A stretch of DNA of 64,000 bases from Symsagittifera roscoffensis (taxonomy: Eukaryota > Xenacoelomorpha > Acoela > Convolutidae): positions 43,074,988 to 43,138,987 of the forward strand of contig NC_087070.1 in NCBI RefSeq assembly GCF_963678635.1, read 5' to 3'. The notes under the pieces are model-generated. The model was not told the DNA's origin. It saw only the letters and a list, made by a program, of their open reading frames with translations, and did no database searches. A program made the position numbers and the translations under genes. Shown here piece by piece: positions 8,961-21,800 of this stretch (position 1 is the first letter of the stretch; every line of letters starts with the position of its first letter).

Positions 8961-9610
8961 AAAAAAGGAAACAGAAGAAATATGATGTTCGCCAAACACC
9001 AACGTCCATCATCCATCCTTCGAATTGCAGAAGAACTATTCTAAAAAACTCTGTAAAACCCGGATGGGTGGAACCTGATCTAAACTACATTTTATGATTG
9101 GATAATTTAGATATTTTACCAATGTAAAGTATTTAATATTAACCAATCATGATCCATCTAACTAACAACCCACTTATTTGTAAGTGCTGAAGTTACTTGT
9201 AATTTCAGCACCAGAGAGATTTGAATTTAACTTAGAAATTAGTTGGACTCTCCCGAGCACTTCAGCAGCCGCAATAAACCAGTATACCCTAGATCTATTG
9301 AGCCTAGCAGAGACTAGTTAAACAACCTGAGACTAGATAGTATAAGAGTAAGATTAGGATCGGTATTAGACTAAGAAGTTGCACGAATCTATCCGGCCGA
9401 AAATAAGATAGCGTGACGAGCAGACGGTGTACCCTATCCGAAATTACTCTATGAGTTAACCAACTCGGTCCTAACTCAATAAGAAAGATAAGAAAAAACT
9501 TCAGCTGACAATTACTACTAATTGGTGCGAAAACGAGGGAAAAGTTTTCTCCTTGACAAAAACTAATTGGCACCTCGAGTATTGAAAAATGTAGACAGAC
9601 TTTCATCAAA
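8961..9610 (+). other. Putative polypurine tract and 3' LTR
   Basis: A purine-rich run at 8961-8980 (one C) could be the polypurine tract. It is followed by TGATG at 8983, and composition changes to host-like near 9,610, where the sequence reads ACTTTCA, so a TG...CA LTR of roughly 620 bp is possible. AATAAA at 9273-9278 would be the polyadenylation signal inside it. Boundaries cannot be confirmed without the 5' LTR. Confidence 0.3.
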
Positions 9611-10122
9611 TTTGATCTCTACCAAAAGTAAGCGACAGAAATTTTTTTGCACTTCGGGTGTCTCAAGAATAACGAAATTTAAGATTAAAAACTATTCGTT
9701 CGATAGCAAAGCATAGAACAATTTGACTTTTTCTAATAATGAAAATATTGATATAGGTTTCTTTTCCCATCAAAAGCGCTATAAAGCTTTAAATCATATT
9801 ATAAAAAACGGCCCATTATCAAAACTGCCAATGAAGACACCAAAATCTATATCAAACTCAGTTAATTACAAATAGTGGAGAGTATACGCATAACTAAACA
9901 ATTAAAATTGCTCGTTTGAAATTAATTATTTGAATATTCCGACTGCCTTTTCTTTTTTTTAGCTAATTTTTGCCTAAAATCATTTGAAAAACAATCCCAT
10001 TTTCACGAAGTTTTAGGCACGAAGTGAATTTTTTGTGTCCTGTAATTTTTTATGATCAACCATCATCATACAAAATAGTCATATTGGCATTTTTTCCAAC
10101 AATAAGAAAAAATAATCGCTTG
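9611..10122. other. Host-like AT-rich DNA with no recognised gene
   Basis: Composition switches from A/C-rich to T-rich. A short match to the interspersed repeat head (ATTCCGACTGCC) occurs near 9,935. Nothing else is recognised. Confidence 0.5.
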
Positions 10123-11207
10123 CCCGCACTCAGTAAAAAAGAAAGTAATCGATTATATTATAATAATAATCGTACTTTTAGCTAAATTATAATTAATTAT
10201 AAGCGCCAATTTTAGATGTTTAAACAATTTGTAATCCATTATTATGATAACATTTTTGGTGACAAAATAATAAATTATAATCAATTATAATTGATTATTA
10301 GTTTTACGAAAATCTCTAATAATCCCTTTTTCTATCAAAATAATGTTTTACAAGAAAAATCAATTTTAATGGATTATAATTTATCTATTCTGCATGAAAA
10401 CACAATAAAAGTCAGTAAGAAGTAAGAATCAGTAAACCAGGGGCGGATCTAAGATTTTCTCAAGGGGGTCTTCTAAACCCTATAAAGATTAACTAAATTG
10501 ATTCCAAGCTCTCCCAGGGCATTAAAAAGACCCTGTTTTCGTCAAATTTTATGCGCCGCATTCAAAATTTTGGAAAAAAAAACCTGCCAAAAAACGCGTT
10601 TTCAGGCACTTTTTGGAAAATTTTGACCAAAAAATTGCGTTTTTGCGGCGCGCGCTCCCCCACAAAATTAGTTTAAATTGGCGCCCAAGACGCCTTTAGA
10701 AAATTTTTTTGGTCCCGTCATCAAAAATGGATATCTCAAAATAGTGGGGGACCTCAAACTAGTTGGGGGATCTCAAAATAGTGGGGGAAAAGGGGAGACC
10801 TTTTGGGTCGGCAGGGGGTCGAATCTCTAAGGGGGGGGGCGTCGGCCCCTCGACGCCCCCTTCCTAAATCCACTGATGGCTAAAAGTACAAAATGAAAGT
10901 TTCTTTTAGTTCGGCACCCAACTGAAAAGCACACAAAACAAAACTAAAACGAAATAAAGCGATGACGTTTGTTGAAAAATAATGGATTATTATTCATTAT
11001 AATAGATTATAATTCAAAAAAAAAATTGGCAAAAAATTCAATGAAGTAATCGATTATAAACGACTATAATGATTTTTATTGTTTCTAAAAGTAGTAACAT
11101 TATAATCTATTTTTAATCGATTATATTCAATTCTTTTTGAAATTTATGGAGACTGACAATAAAAATCCAATGTTATCTATTTTTTTATCTTTTTACTGAG
11201 TGCGGGT
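10123..11207. mobile_element. TIR element (CCCGCACTCAGTAAAAA ends) with a hAT MITE nested inside
   Basis: CCCGCACTCAGTAAAAA begins at 10,123 and its reverse complement ends at 11,207. The arms are extremely rich in the motif AATCGATTATAAT and its palindromic variants (10,140-10,390 and 10,980-11,130). The interior is interrupted by a separate MITE at 10,438-10,875. No coding capacity. I found no clear target duplication. Confidence 0.5.
10438..10875 (+). mobile_element. hAT-type MITE copy 1
   Basis: Starts CAGGGGCGGATCTAAG and ends with a degenerate AAATCCACTG. It shares the family's internal landmarks: a G-rich stretch after the left end, a GCGGCGCGCGCTCCCC segment, GGCGCC-AAG-CGCC, GTCGGCAGGGGGTCGAAT. 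No protein is encoded. Confidence 0.75.
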
Positions 11208-14200
11208 GCCCATACCCTTTTATATTTAAACTGGGTAATTTGATGTCTTTCGGACACTTTTAAATGCAACTAGTTTTCCTCCTAAATGAAGTGAAATTCG
11301 CTTTTCAATTAGAAAAGCGGAAAAAACGTGAAGAATCTTGAGATTCAAAAAAAGATTTCAACTATCAGAGCAGAATAGAAAAATTATTTTTTGACTAAGT
11401 TTTCTCTTATTTCACTAATTTTTTGAGCAGGATTTTTGAGGTTCAGCTAGTTTTGTGTTTTTTTTTAAAAACCCAAATTGAAAAATACAATCAATCCTTT
11501 TTTTACGGTTTTGATGTGTTCCTGATACTTGATACTTTGATGTGTTCTGATACTTTTATAGTTTACTCTTTCCTGTTAGCTATGTTTAAAAATTTGCTAA
11601 AAAAACGAGTTGAAAGTCTTCTCTGGAAAAAACGCCAAAATGGTACATAACAATTACCTTACTCAAGACGGTTCAACTGGTATATAAATATAATCTTAAT
11701 TTGCAATACAGATTGAAATAAACTGAAATGTGTACAAGCTATTTTCATTATTCGTTTTCTTGTAAGTTTATGTCACTATTTTTAGTCGAAGCGTTTTTCA
11801 ATAGCAAATATTTTTTTTTCGATAACAAATTTTTGCAATACCATTATTTAAGAATACTAAAAAATGCTTGATATTTTAACTGAGAATGGTTATTCAAGAA
11901 TTATGCAATCTAGAATCACTAAGTTTTTACGCTTTATCTATCTTGTAAAACCGTTTTCGTTCAAAACTGAGATTTTGAAAAAAAACATGAAAAAAAATTT
12001 GCAACTCAAACTTATACAATTGATGGCTACTTGATGTGACCTAATTTTTTTAAAACAACTGAAAACTCATATCATTCCGATTAAACAACATGTTACCCAA
12101 GATGAACAAATTTTGAGCTTTCTATATCAATTTGTTTAGTGTGTGTTTCAGCTTCATCCGTAAATCTAAAAATGAAAACTTTGCGTTTTTTCCAGTTACT
12201 GCTCGTGTAATTTTTTGACGACTGGCGACCCGTATTTGAAATGTAGCCCTCCATCATAAAAAATTGATGAAATAGCACTAATGGATATATAATGTGTATG
12301 GAAAAGAAAAAAGTACTTGGTTAGATATACTAATGATAAATGAATATGTTTGTTTTCATTGATTTTTTTTAATGCAGCGTCTTTAATCCTGCGTTGGTCA
12401 AACCGATTTTTTTGGTCGCATATCTGATGATTTTTCCAAACGATAGAGGATTTTATAGTCAACGCGCTATTTTGTTCGCTCGTTACCACCCTTTTCATTA
12501 TCAAATCAAATAAAACTGAAATGCTTTCAGAATATTTATCGAAACAAGGTTCTCGCAACTTCATTACACCTTGCTACTAGCATTTCCGTACAGCCATTTG
12601 AATCACTTTAAACCTTTAGCGGAAACTTGTAGAGTTGTTTTGTAAGTTACGCAATTTGTGTTTATGGCTTGCGGAAACTTTTTATTTTTTATGCATTGTT
12701 GGGACTACGGTTATCGCCCAATTGTTATTGACGTTCACAAGTCACGAAAACAACAAAGTTTTTTGTTCTGCAATTCTAGATTTGTGACATTTCTGTGCTT
12801 AATATTTTCAAAAACTTTGTATTCGATAAGTTTATTTTTCTATGTTCTACTTGGAAAAAAAAGTGGCCTGATTGTATAAAACTTGGCATGTTTTTAGATA
12901 AAATTTGAATATTAACATCAATGGTAGCCATTTTTGTGTATGTGTTTTGATTGCAGCTCATAAGTATTGGCCTGAGTTTCATAAAAGCGTTACTTTCAAA
13001 TGATCGAGCACTTTCACTTGAAGCAGAGTTTTTAACGGCTCGATGAAACATTTTAAAAAAAAAACACTACTAATTTACTTAAAAGAATCCTGTTCAAACC
13101 GGAAAGCATCGATTCGGCATAAAAAAATCATATGAGCGAATTTGCATGGGCGTTAAATTTTTTTTGTTAAGATTCGTTTTTATGCACTGAAGTAGGAATT
13201 GAAAAAAAAAGAAACTAAACAAGTTTTTGTTAAATATTAAAACAGGTTTTATTTTGTGTGAGGTATCAACTCGTTAATAAGCGACATTCCCTGAAGACTT
13301 TACTTAGGACTCAGCAGCAATTGGCAACAATAGATTCTTTTTGTGCCTAATTTAATTGCATTGGAGCAAGCGAATGCTACTTGATAATGCATAGTTACTC
13401 ATTGCTACCCGATGCGAGTTGTTTTATTTTCTTTAAAAAAAACCCAACTTTTTGTTTTCTACCAGTTGCCACTTTCAATGAACACAATGCTGATTTGAAC
13501 TAACCGGACACAACGAGCAACAATTGAAACTTCAAACCAGTTTTTCTCAAATGGGGTTAAGATTAGGCAAAAATAGAATTTCACCAGAATGCAAATTAAT
13601 TTTAAAAACTTGCAACCACATTTTTACCCCAAAACTGGGTCGTTTTTACAGTTAATCAAAAATTACGCTCAAACTACTAAAATAATTGATGAAAATTTTA
13701 TATCAAAAGCTTCTCACGCAGTTTGGTTAAAAACAAATTTCAAACATTTTTGGCAAGTTATGGAAATTTTACTCTTTATAAAACGTTGTTGGGCTGTGTA
13801 AGGGCCTTTTTTGATATAACTTTCTCATCATTTAACTCGCATTTAACATTATCTTTGACTTTTCTTTTATCCTGTGTTTTCCTATATTGTGCCGACAAAT
13901 TTTTGACACGTTTGAAGACTTGTCTCTAAATTCCAAAATTCCAGTGACCTAAACACACCAAAATATGCTCCTATCCAGCGAGCAGTTTGATCTCGTAATG
14001 ATAATCTTTTACCTAAATTATAATTGTTAACACTCAACAATTGAAAACTCAGTCATTTTCTTCAGTTTCCTTGAGTGTTTTATACATCCTCCAGACAATG
14101 GTGTTGGCTATTGCGCTTGATGTTTAAATTTATTAGGCGACAAGGAGAAGGCTTCTATGTAGTTAAGTGTCGTATCAAGAAGATTAGGCCATATCCTTCG

Positions 14201-14693
14201 TGGTTTGATTTTAGGACAAAAAAAATGTCAAAAATAGTTGAAATCTTATTGGAATTTTTAATGCAGCGAATGAGTTGCTGTAATGAGTACTTTCACAATA
14301 GTAGGTATGAATATCAAAAATACTTTGAATGTGTTAATTTGATTATAATCTAAAAATGTAAACCGAAGTGTTATTATTAAACAGTCACAGGTGGGGGAAA
14401 ACGAGCCGCTCTCGTTAAAAAGTATTAAAATCAAGTCTCGTCCAAATTATGCTGCTTTTTAACCTCTTCTAAGTGTCAATTTAACATCCTCTTCCTAAAT
14501 AGACCAAGCTAAGCAAGATTTTGTGCAGTGCACAATTTACTTTAATGAAAATTGCTTAGCGCGGTGTGTAAGTACTTTATTCTGTTTATCTGAAAGTCTG
14601 ACTGAGAACCAAGATGGCATCTTCTCCGATAAATTACACTAGGGATGAGAGTATTCACTTGTCGCGACTTTTTTTAAACGGCGGCTTTTGTAG
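11208..14693. other. AT-rich DNA upstream of the first recognised exon; no gene seen
   Basis: Frames here are short and show no domain. Given the splice phase of the exon at 14,694 (it needs one base from a preceding exon), this is probably intron of the CLCA-like gene. Confidence 0.4.
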
Positions 14694-14848
14694 GTTTCGT
14701 GTATGTGAAGAACACGGAAACACCGGAGGATTTCAAGACGTACTGGTGTTTTGTCACTGGATTCCTCGACCTGGACCCCACAATCAACAACCAGGCCACA
14801 GTCCGAATAGACACCTGTCCAGCATGGAGCTGTGCCATACGCATCAGG
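14694..14848 (+). CDS. Exon 1 of the visible CLCA-like gene part
   Basis: Acceptor TTTTGTAG, donor AGG-GTAAAC. It needs one base from an unseen upstream exon and ends in phase 0. It encodes FVYVKNTETPEDFKTYWCFV and on to DTCPAWSCAIRIR, with three cysteines. GC content is clearly above its surroundings. I do not recognise its domain, so its membership in the same gene rests on phase and proximity. Confidence 0.6.
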
Positions 14849-15807
14849 GTAAACCAAGTGGCAGTTGTCTTCTTTGTAGATAGCTTTTAAGCTACTGTTT
14901 TGGCGTAGGTTTGAATCCCGCCCATACCATTTTCAAATGGTTTTGAAAACCCTACTTTGGTGCTCGGAACCGATGCGCAGCCATCGGCTGCTCAATTTTT
15001 CAACAAAACGTTTTTTCATTTTAATTGAAATCTTTCATTTAATAGTATACCGTAATAATTCGCATTTTACTGAAATGATTTTATGTCTTACTAAGTTGAG
15101 TTTATGTTGTTTTTTAATGGAAATCAGTATGGATATTGATTTAACAAAAACAGAACGAAAAATGTTATCAAAATTTTTAGGGCAAATTTTGATGGTACAG
15201 AGATGTTTCGTCATTGTTCCAAAAAATTACTGACAAAAATAAAATATTTTGTTTCTTTATAAGGCGTAGAAAATCAACAAGTCTTATATCTAAATGTAAA
15301 TTGACGAAATTCAACACTACCAACAAGTGTCCTAAAATACCCCCAACTTCGTTTTTTTTCAATTTCAGAAAAAAATAACAAAACGAAACTATTTCGTAGG
15401 AAAAAAAAAACAACAAAATCAGGCTCTCTTCCAGCCCCCCACACTCAGTGATATGTCTGAAATTCGGTTTCCAAAGGTCATTAAAAGTTGATGTCGACTT
15501 TTTGACTTTTTGATGTTTTAAACTGCAATGAAACGTGGTAGCGTGAACAAGTGAACAGATTTTACTAATTTTTTACATGCAAATGTCCGTATGAACAAGT
15601 CTGAAGCAGCGTTATGATGCAATTTTACGAGGCGGTGGGAAACTGGAAAAGAAATTTTAAAAGTTTGTGATATATATAACGCGATTTTTTGGTCGAAATT
15701 TTCCAAAAAAAGCCTAAACCCGCGTTTTTTGGCCTTTATTCAAAAACTTCCCTGCGGCGCAGAATTTTTTGTTAAATTAGGGTCTCTGTAGTGGTTTGGG
15801 AGAGTGC

Positions 15808-15854
<47 letters not shown>

Positions 15855-18800
15855 GGGCGGATCTAGGATTTTTTCGAGGGGGGGGGGGGGTGGGCGGATT
15901 TTCAAAAAAATTTCGAAAATTTTGAGGACCTTTTTTTTGGTCGACCAAATTGATTTTCCGAGCTCTTCTAAAGCACTAAAAGGTCCCTGTTTTTTGGCAA
16001 ATTTTCTGTGCCGCAGGCAAATTTTTCGAAAAAACAGGTCAAAAAAGCCGTTTTTAGGCACTTTTTGAAAAACTTTGACGAGAAAATCGCGTTTTTTTTG
16101 GCGCGCGCTCCCTCTCAAAGTTAGTATATATTGGCGCCAAAGGCGCCTTTAGAAAAAATTTAGGGTCGGTCGGCAAAAAATGGATTTCTTAAAAAGTACC
16201 AAAGGGTTGCTTATATATTCCATATATATTGCTTTTGTTTTTATAACAACCATAAATAGTTTGTGATTTTTCTGAACTAAATGAATGTGTCCAGGTCGAC
16301 AACCCCCCGACTTATGATCAATTGACCGATTACGACGCCAACAACGGACAACTCCTCGACAGTTTCAACACGTAATTACTTTCAACATCTTTTGAGACTT
16401 TGAGTTTTTTTACCACTACAAAATTGTTCAAAATTGTGATAATTGGTGTTTTGAAATTAATTGAACTGAGATGTTTTACAATAGAAGTGTTGGATGGTCT
16501 TTGGTCATTTGATCTTTTTTTACTTCTAAATTCCGGTTCATTTTTTAAGAGTCATGAACGTTTTGAACACTTTTGAATAGGTCTCTGTTTTTGTTCGTTT
16601 TTTGTCAGGAAAAAGTCTTTAAATTTAAATTTGTTCACGCTCAAGTTTGATTTTTTTAGCTTTTAAAGTTCAGTTCATTTCCCTTGTTGTAAAAGCCAAA
16701 CTCTTTTTTCTTAAAATTTCTTAAAACTTAAATCCGAAAAAGTCTTAAAATTTATATTTGTTTACGCTCAGTTTTGATATTATTTTTTCGCTTTTAAAAT
16801 TCAGTTCATTTCCCTTGTTGATTGAAAAAGGTAAACTCCACTATCGAACAGCAAAAGTGTAAAGGTCAAGAAAAACGTGAATAACTTCTAGTTTCGATAG
16901 TGGATTTTAGTTTTCAAATTTCAAAGCAGAATGGGAAATTTTTTCTTGAAATTAAAAGAGCTTTGAGGATACCTAGTTGTTTTTGAATTTCGAAAGTTGA
17001 CGTTTTTTAATTAAGTCCGTTTTTTGCTATTTCCTTTAGTTCGTGACTTTTTTTGAGCTGTCTGATGGCCATGTTTTTTGTAAAGGGCGTCTAAATTAAA
17101 TGAAAATTGTAAGCACAACAGGCAACGTTTCTAAAATGGTATTAGGATATTAGTACTGAATTAAAGGTAAATTATTTGCATGAGGTCAGCCTATCATCAC
17201 TTTTTGTCTAATTTCGTCTGAAAATTGAAAATTTTCAGGCTTTCCAGACAGAATTTTTTTCAGACAGATTTTTTTTTCAAACTTTCTTTTCAACATGAAA
17301 TTGCGACCAAAATGGCTTTTATTAGATATCACACTTAACCTCCTGCGAGTTATTAGATATCACACTTAACCTCCTGCGAGATTTTTTTTGAGGTAATTGA
17401 TGCGGGCTGAAAAAAAACCGACAGGAATAAAAATCCAAAGCTCCTTCCCTCTTCTCGAAAAGGATCAAAACACAAATTGGTTCTTGAAACGTGGAAATTT
17501 AAGCTCATGAAAACAGACACTTCATATTAGATTAAGATCGCTTATCCACAAGGGAAGTTATCAGCATATAAATTAGGTAAGCTCACGTTTTTTTTTCGTA
17601 GTAGTGAGTTTTTTAGTGCAGAGGCATGATTTAGTGATGTTTGTTTGTTGCAATTCCCTTAGATTAGGGTTAAGTTTCGATTAAAAATTTCTCAATTATT
17701 AACCAGGGGCATAACAGTGGGTCTCCATGATGAGCCGATAACAGTTCGTATCTTGATCCTTTGCCTTGTGGGGAAATCTTCTTAAGTTAACTTAACTTGT
17801 TTTTCGTTCCAGTGATATGACGGACAGATTGCGGACAGTTACTGGGTTGGAGACAGCTTATGTGCAGACAGTCTACACTCAACAGGTGTCCTCTTTCTCA
17901 GCCTCCAGCAAAAAGAAGAGGCGCAGTCGCAGTGCCCCTGATCCCAGGTAAACTCAGCTATGGTATAGGTAACAAGGCCGACCGATAACAAGGACGACAG
18001 GCCATTAAGACGACAAATAATCGTTATTACATTTAAAATGAGCAGTTCGAATTTAAGCTTAAGCTAGTTAAATGTCTCGGATCTACTTAACAATCCCCAT
18101 TTTTGTATTTTACAAAGTATATCCACCCCTGTAAACAAAAACAGTAATTTCGCACTAGAGCATTGTATGTAAATTCGAATTTTGCTGCATTCTGATTGGT
18201 AGAAAATTCGCTGCAAGTAATCTACTGAGCAATCCCCCCTTTCTTGAAGGGGGGGATTGTTAAGTAGATCCAAGTTCTCAGAAATATATTGTGGAGAATT
18301 GCGTGTGGCGTCGTCTTAAAGACATACCAAAAACGGTTGTCGTTTTAACAGCTTTCGTCTTTTTCGCCGGTCGCCAGTGTAAATGTTAGATATTTTCTAT
18401 CAGGTTTTTAAAAATGAAAAGCGAATAGAAAGATTGCGGATGCGCAATCAGACAAGTACGGTCACAGACAAAACGAAGAGCAGAATTCGGTCAAAGACAT
18501 TTTCGCCAACAATAAGTACAAAAAAAAATGAAATTTAAAAACTGTTCGCATATAGTGTTCGTTTGAAACAAAACACTAAATCTCAAATTGAGCGGTTGAA
18601 AAACAATTCCTTCAAAGCAGGGGTGAATCTAGGATTTTGCCGAGGTGGGTGGTTTTTCCAGAAATTGTCGAAACTTTTTTCGACCTTTTTTTGTTTCTGG
18701 GCCTTTAATTGATCTTCCGGGCTCTCTCAAAGCAAAAAAAATACTCTGATTTGTCCAAATCTTCTCTGCCACAGGCAATATTTTGAAAAAGATAGGCCGA

Positions 18801-21800
18801 AAAGAGTTTTTTGGAATTTTTTGATTGAAAAATCGCGTAACTTTGTCCGCGCGCTTCTCTCTCAAAATTAGGAGATATTACCGCCGAAGGCTCCCTCAGT
18901 AAAATTTTACGGTATGTCAGCCAAAAATGGATATCTCAAAACAGTACAAAGGGGGACCCTTTGGGTAGACATAGGGTCGAATCCCTGAAGAGAGGAGGGG
19001 TGGGGGGCTTCCGCTACTGATTTGACATTGTCTTACACCCCGGTGGGTACCTCACAAGCACCGTACAGTTGATGATGACTACCCCTGTAAAGAAATTTAA
19101 ACTATTAGTGTAAGCTAAAGTAAACTCACGTAGTAATTTTTAATTGAATTGTGTGTTATCCCAATGCGTAAACTAACTCTTATTAAGTAGTTTTTAAGCT
19201 TTTCTCTTAACCTAATTTTTTTACTCAAGTACACTAAACAAAATTCGATTGTATTGACTCAGAAATCCCATTGAAACCTTTTTTAACCGTAAAATATGCT
19301 GCATTGACAAAACTTCACACGTCTTATAATTTGAGAAAATTATTTTAAGAAATAAACTTTAGAATTTAGAGGTGAGAGTAGAGAAGTTTTTTTTTGAGAG
19401 CAGAGAAGTTAATAGATATGATTTCTTGTCATTGCGAGACCAAACTCTCTGTTTTGCGAACTGTACGCTGGTTTCGCACTAGGCCGAAAACAGATTCGTT
19501 GCGGAATCCGCAACTTTGCTAGGTTTCTTTGATCTTCTTTGCTGTTTTGGATTCTACAGCATGCCGACAAAATTTACGTTGCGTGTGTTCGTGCGCAAAA
19601 TCCACTGAATTTTTGTAGATGAAATTCACTGTCTTTTCGGAATATGTTTACATTTATGTCTCTGGATACCAGCGACCTACAGATACCAAACAATGCGCCA
19701 ATCCAGTGCCCAATTTGGCCTCGTAATACACTCACAAAATCGAACAGCAAAAATGTAAAGGTCACAAAAACTTGATCGACTTCTAGTTTCGAAAGTGGAA
19801 TTTAACTTTCAGATTTCTCAGCGAAGTAAAAAAATTTACCTATTGCTCCAGTTTTTTCAAATTTGGTTTATTTTATCGAAAAAATGCTAATCATAAATTG
19901 TTCTAGATAACCAAAGAAGCACGTTTTTCTGTTTATTTACGTTCATTGACTCTTTTCCAACTGTTTGTTGGCTATGTTCTATCAGGTGTTTATCATTCTC
20001 GCTTTAAATACTCCATCCACTGAATCCTTGTTTTTGCGTTGGCTAATGTATCTTTCGATCCAATGATCATTTAGTGACACCTTCATCTACATTGTGGCCG
20101 TGAGAGACAACGGTACTAACTCTGAGGACACAGTGGGCGCCCAGACGAATTTCATCCCAGCCGAAGAGTTCTACACCTACCTGGACGAGCCCGGATTCGG
20201 ACGTCAGTTGCAATTTCATTAACAGTTACTGGACCTAGTTAACAACCCCCCTCCCTCATCCCAATCTTTTTAGGGGGAGAGTATGTTAATTTGGTTCTGA
20301 GTTGGAAATTTCAGAGTTGGGAGGATGTTAATTTGATCCCAATCCCTTAACCACAGTAGCGTGAACAAAAGAGAGGGGGGGGGGGATGGGGTGATGGTTG
20401 ATTGGACTTTAATTCTGAAGGCTAAGTTTTTGTCTATTTTTCAAAAAAGCCTTCGAAATTGATTTTTCTCTAGCCGGAGCTTGCAAAAAAAACGCGAAAA
20501 GCGTAAAACTTTTCAAAAAAAAACACCCAAAAACACCCAAAATTGATATCGAAGGCAGAAGTTTTTGAAGGTCATAGCTCAATGGTGCGTCTTTAAAAAG
20601 CGATCGAGCGTGTGGAGAAAATATGGTCAGAACATGGTTTGTGTCGTCTTTTCAGAGGATCCCTTCGGCCCTGGCGACACCTACCCGATCATCCCCGACT
20701 CCGCCGCGTTCCTCGCCCAGCCGGCAGCCTCATCGGCGAAAGCGTGGGTCCAGACAGGCGCTGGCATAGCCACAGTTGTCATCTGCTGTATTTTGGGTCT
20801 GGCTCTTCTGGGTGGTTTGGTTGCTCTGGGCTTGTACATGTTTGCGAGGAAAGAGACAATCACCATTCCAGAAAGTGGACCAGACGTAAGATCACTGCAA
20901 TTAATTGGTGAAGGATATCTCACATTTTTTGCGATTAGACTTTTTCGCTTTTCAATTTTTTTTAGCCAAGGAAATTTTTAAAACAAAATTAAACACTGCA
21001 CATGCGTTGAATTGTCATAACTAAATTACTCTCAAAATCTTCATAAAGAAAACTACATAGATTCCCTTGATTTTGATAGCCATGTTTTTGCTCAAAACGG
21101 AAATTTTCAGAAGTTGCGAATTTTAAAATTTCTATAAATTACAAAAAAATCAAGTTTGCCAAGTTTTTCTAAACTTGGCAAAAGAGATTTTTACTTCTGG
21201 ATGCAAGCTTACCATCTTCGTTGTAAGCATCTTCAACAATATCATCAACACTCCAGCCTAGTGCTCGCTCCTCGCTCAAAATTGACTTTCACTAGTCTAA
21301 AAGTTTCCTGAGAGGTTATTAGAAGCAAGTTGTTTCCCCGTAAAGTTGGGTTTCCTTTGAAAATGGTTTTCAAAAGGTGAGCAATTTAACTTTAATCGAT
21401 AGGATGAACGTAAAATTCATGTAAGTTTTGAGACTGCCTCTTGTTAGGCAGATTTTGTGAGATCCCTGAGACTTTGGTACTAACTTGATTTTTTTGAACT
21501 ATGCACTAATTTTCTAGCAAACCCATTAGACTCGTGGTCACCTACTCTTTAAAATCAAAAATGTTTTTGAATTAAAAACCCAAAATGTTTTGAAATCTTT
21601 GCTAGTTAAACAAGAAGCATGGTGAACACGAATAGAGTAACAGATTCCCTGCAACTAAAAGTATTATTAAAAAATTTCTGTGATTTTGTTGATGATTTAA
21701 TTGACATAATTTTTCCCTAACTAACAATTTTATTTTTGCTACATGTACAAGTTTTTCAGCCAATCCATTAAAACGGTGTTCCATTACTATTTAGAATAAA

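Larger units (their letters stand above)
1..9610 (+). mobile_element. 3' part of a Ty3/gypsy-type LTR retroelement with envelope and accessory frames
   Basis: The window opens inside the integrase of an LTR retroelement, and everything up to about 9.6 kb shares its sense-strand A/C-rich composition; after that the sequence becomes T-rich host-like DNA. Order: integrase end, two small hydrophobic ORFs, a methionine-less ORF, an envelope-like glycoprotein, a 601-residue ORF, then about 2.1 kb of non-coding 3' region that should include the 3' LTR. All frames are uninterrupted, which suggests a recent copy. Gag, protease, reverse transcriptase and the 5' LTR lie left of the window. The right boundary is estimated from composition only, because there is no 5' LTR here to compare with. 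Confidence 0.85.
14849..16294 (+). other. Intron 1 of the visible gene part
   Basis: Contains a fragment of the hAT MITE in minus orientation (~15,640-15,800), a (TA)n run and a truncated plus-strand MITE copy. No exon is seen. Confidence 0.6.
17948..20074 (+). other. Intron 3 of the visible gene part
   Basis: Holds a short TIR element (18,079-18,271) and a diverged hAT MITE (18,618-19,020). No exon seen. Confidence 0.5.

Noticed and set aside
9523-9540. Primer-binding-site-like TGGTGCGAAAACGAGGGA
   Set aside because: A primer site belongs after the 5' LTR; this lies near the element's 3' end and the matching tRNA cannot be confirmed from sequence alone.
12196-12564. 122-codon minus-strand frame
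   Set aside because: No domain, no splice context and composition like the surrounding AT-rich DNA; chance frames of this length are expected in 64 kb.
14849-14930. tRNA-like sequence with a good B-box (GGTTTGAATCC) and CCATACCA end
   Set aside because: The acceptor arm pairs at only about 4 of 7 positions, the T-stem has a mismatch, and it overlaps an exon donor. At best an old tRNA-derived fragment. B-box-like words at ~28,594 and ~58,600 also lack tRNA folds.
15777-16118. Open frames across hAT MITE copies, also at 25,439-25,873, 32,307-32,702 and 18,629-18,865
   Set aside because: They follow the non-coding MITE sequence and its G/C runs, start and stop at unrelated points, and have no domain; similarity between them is explained by shared repeat origin.
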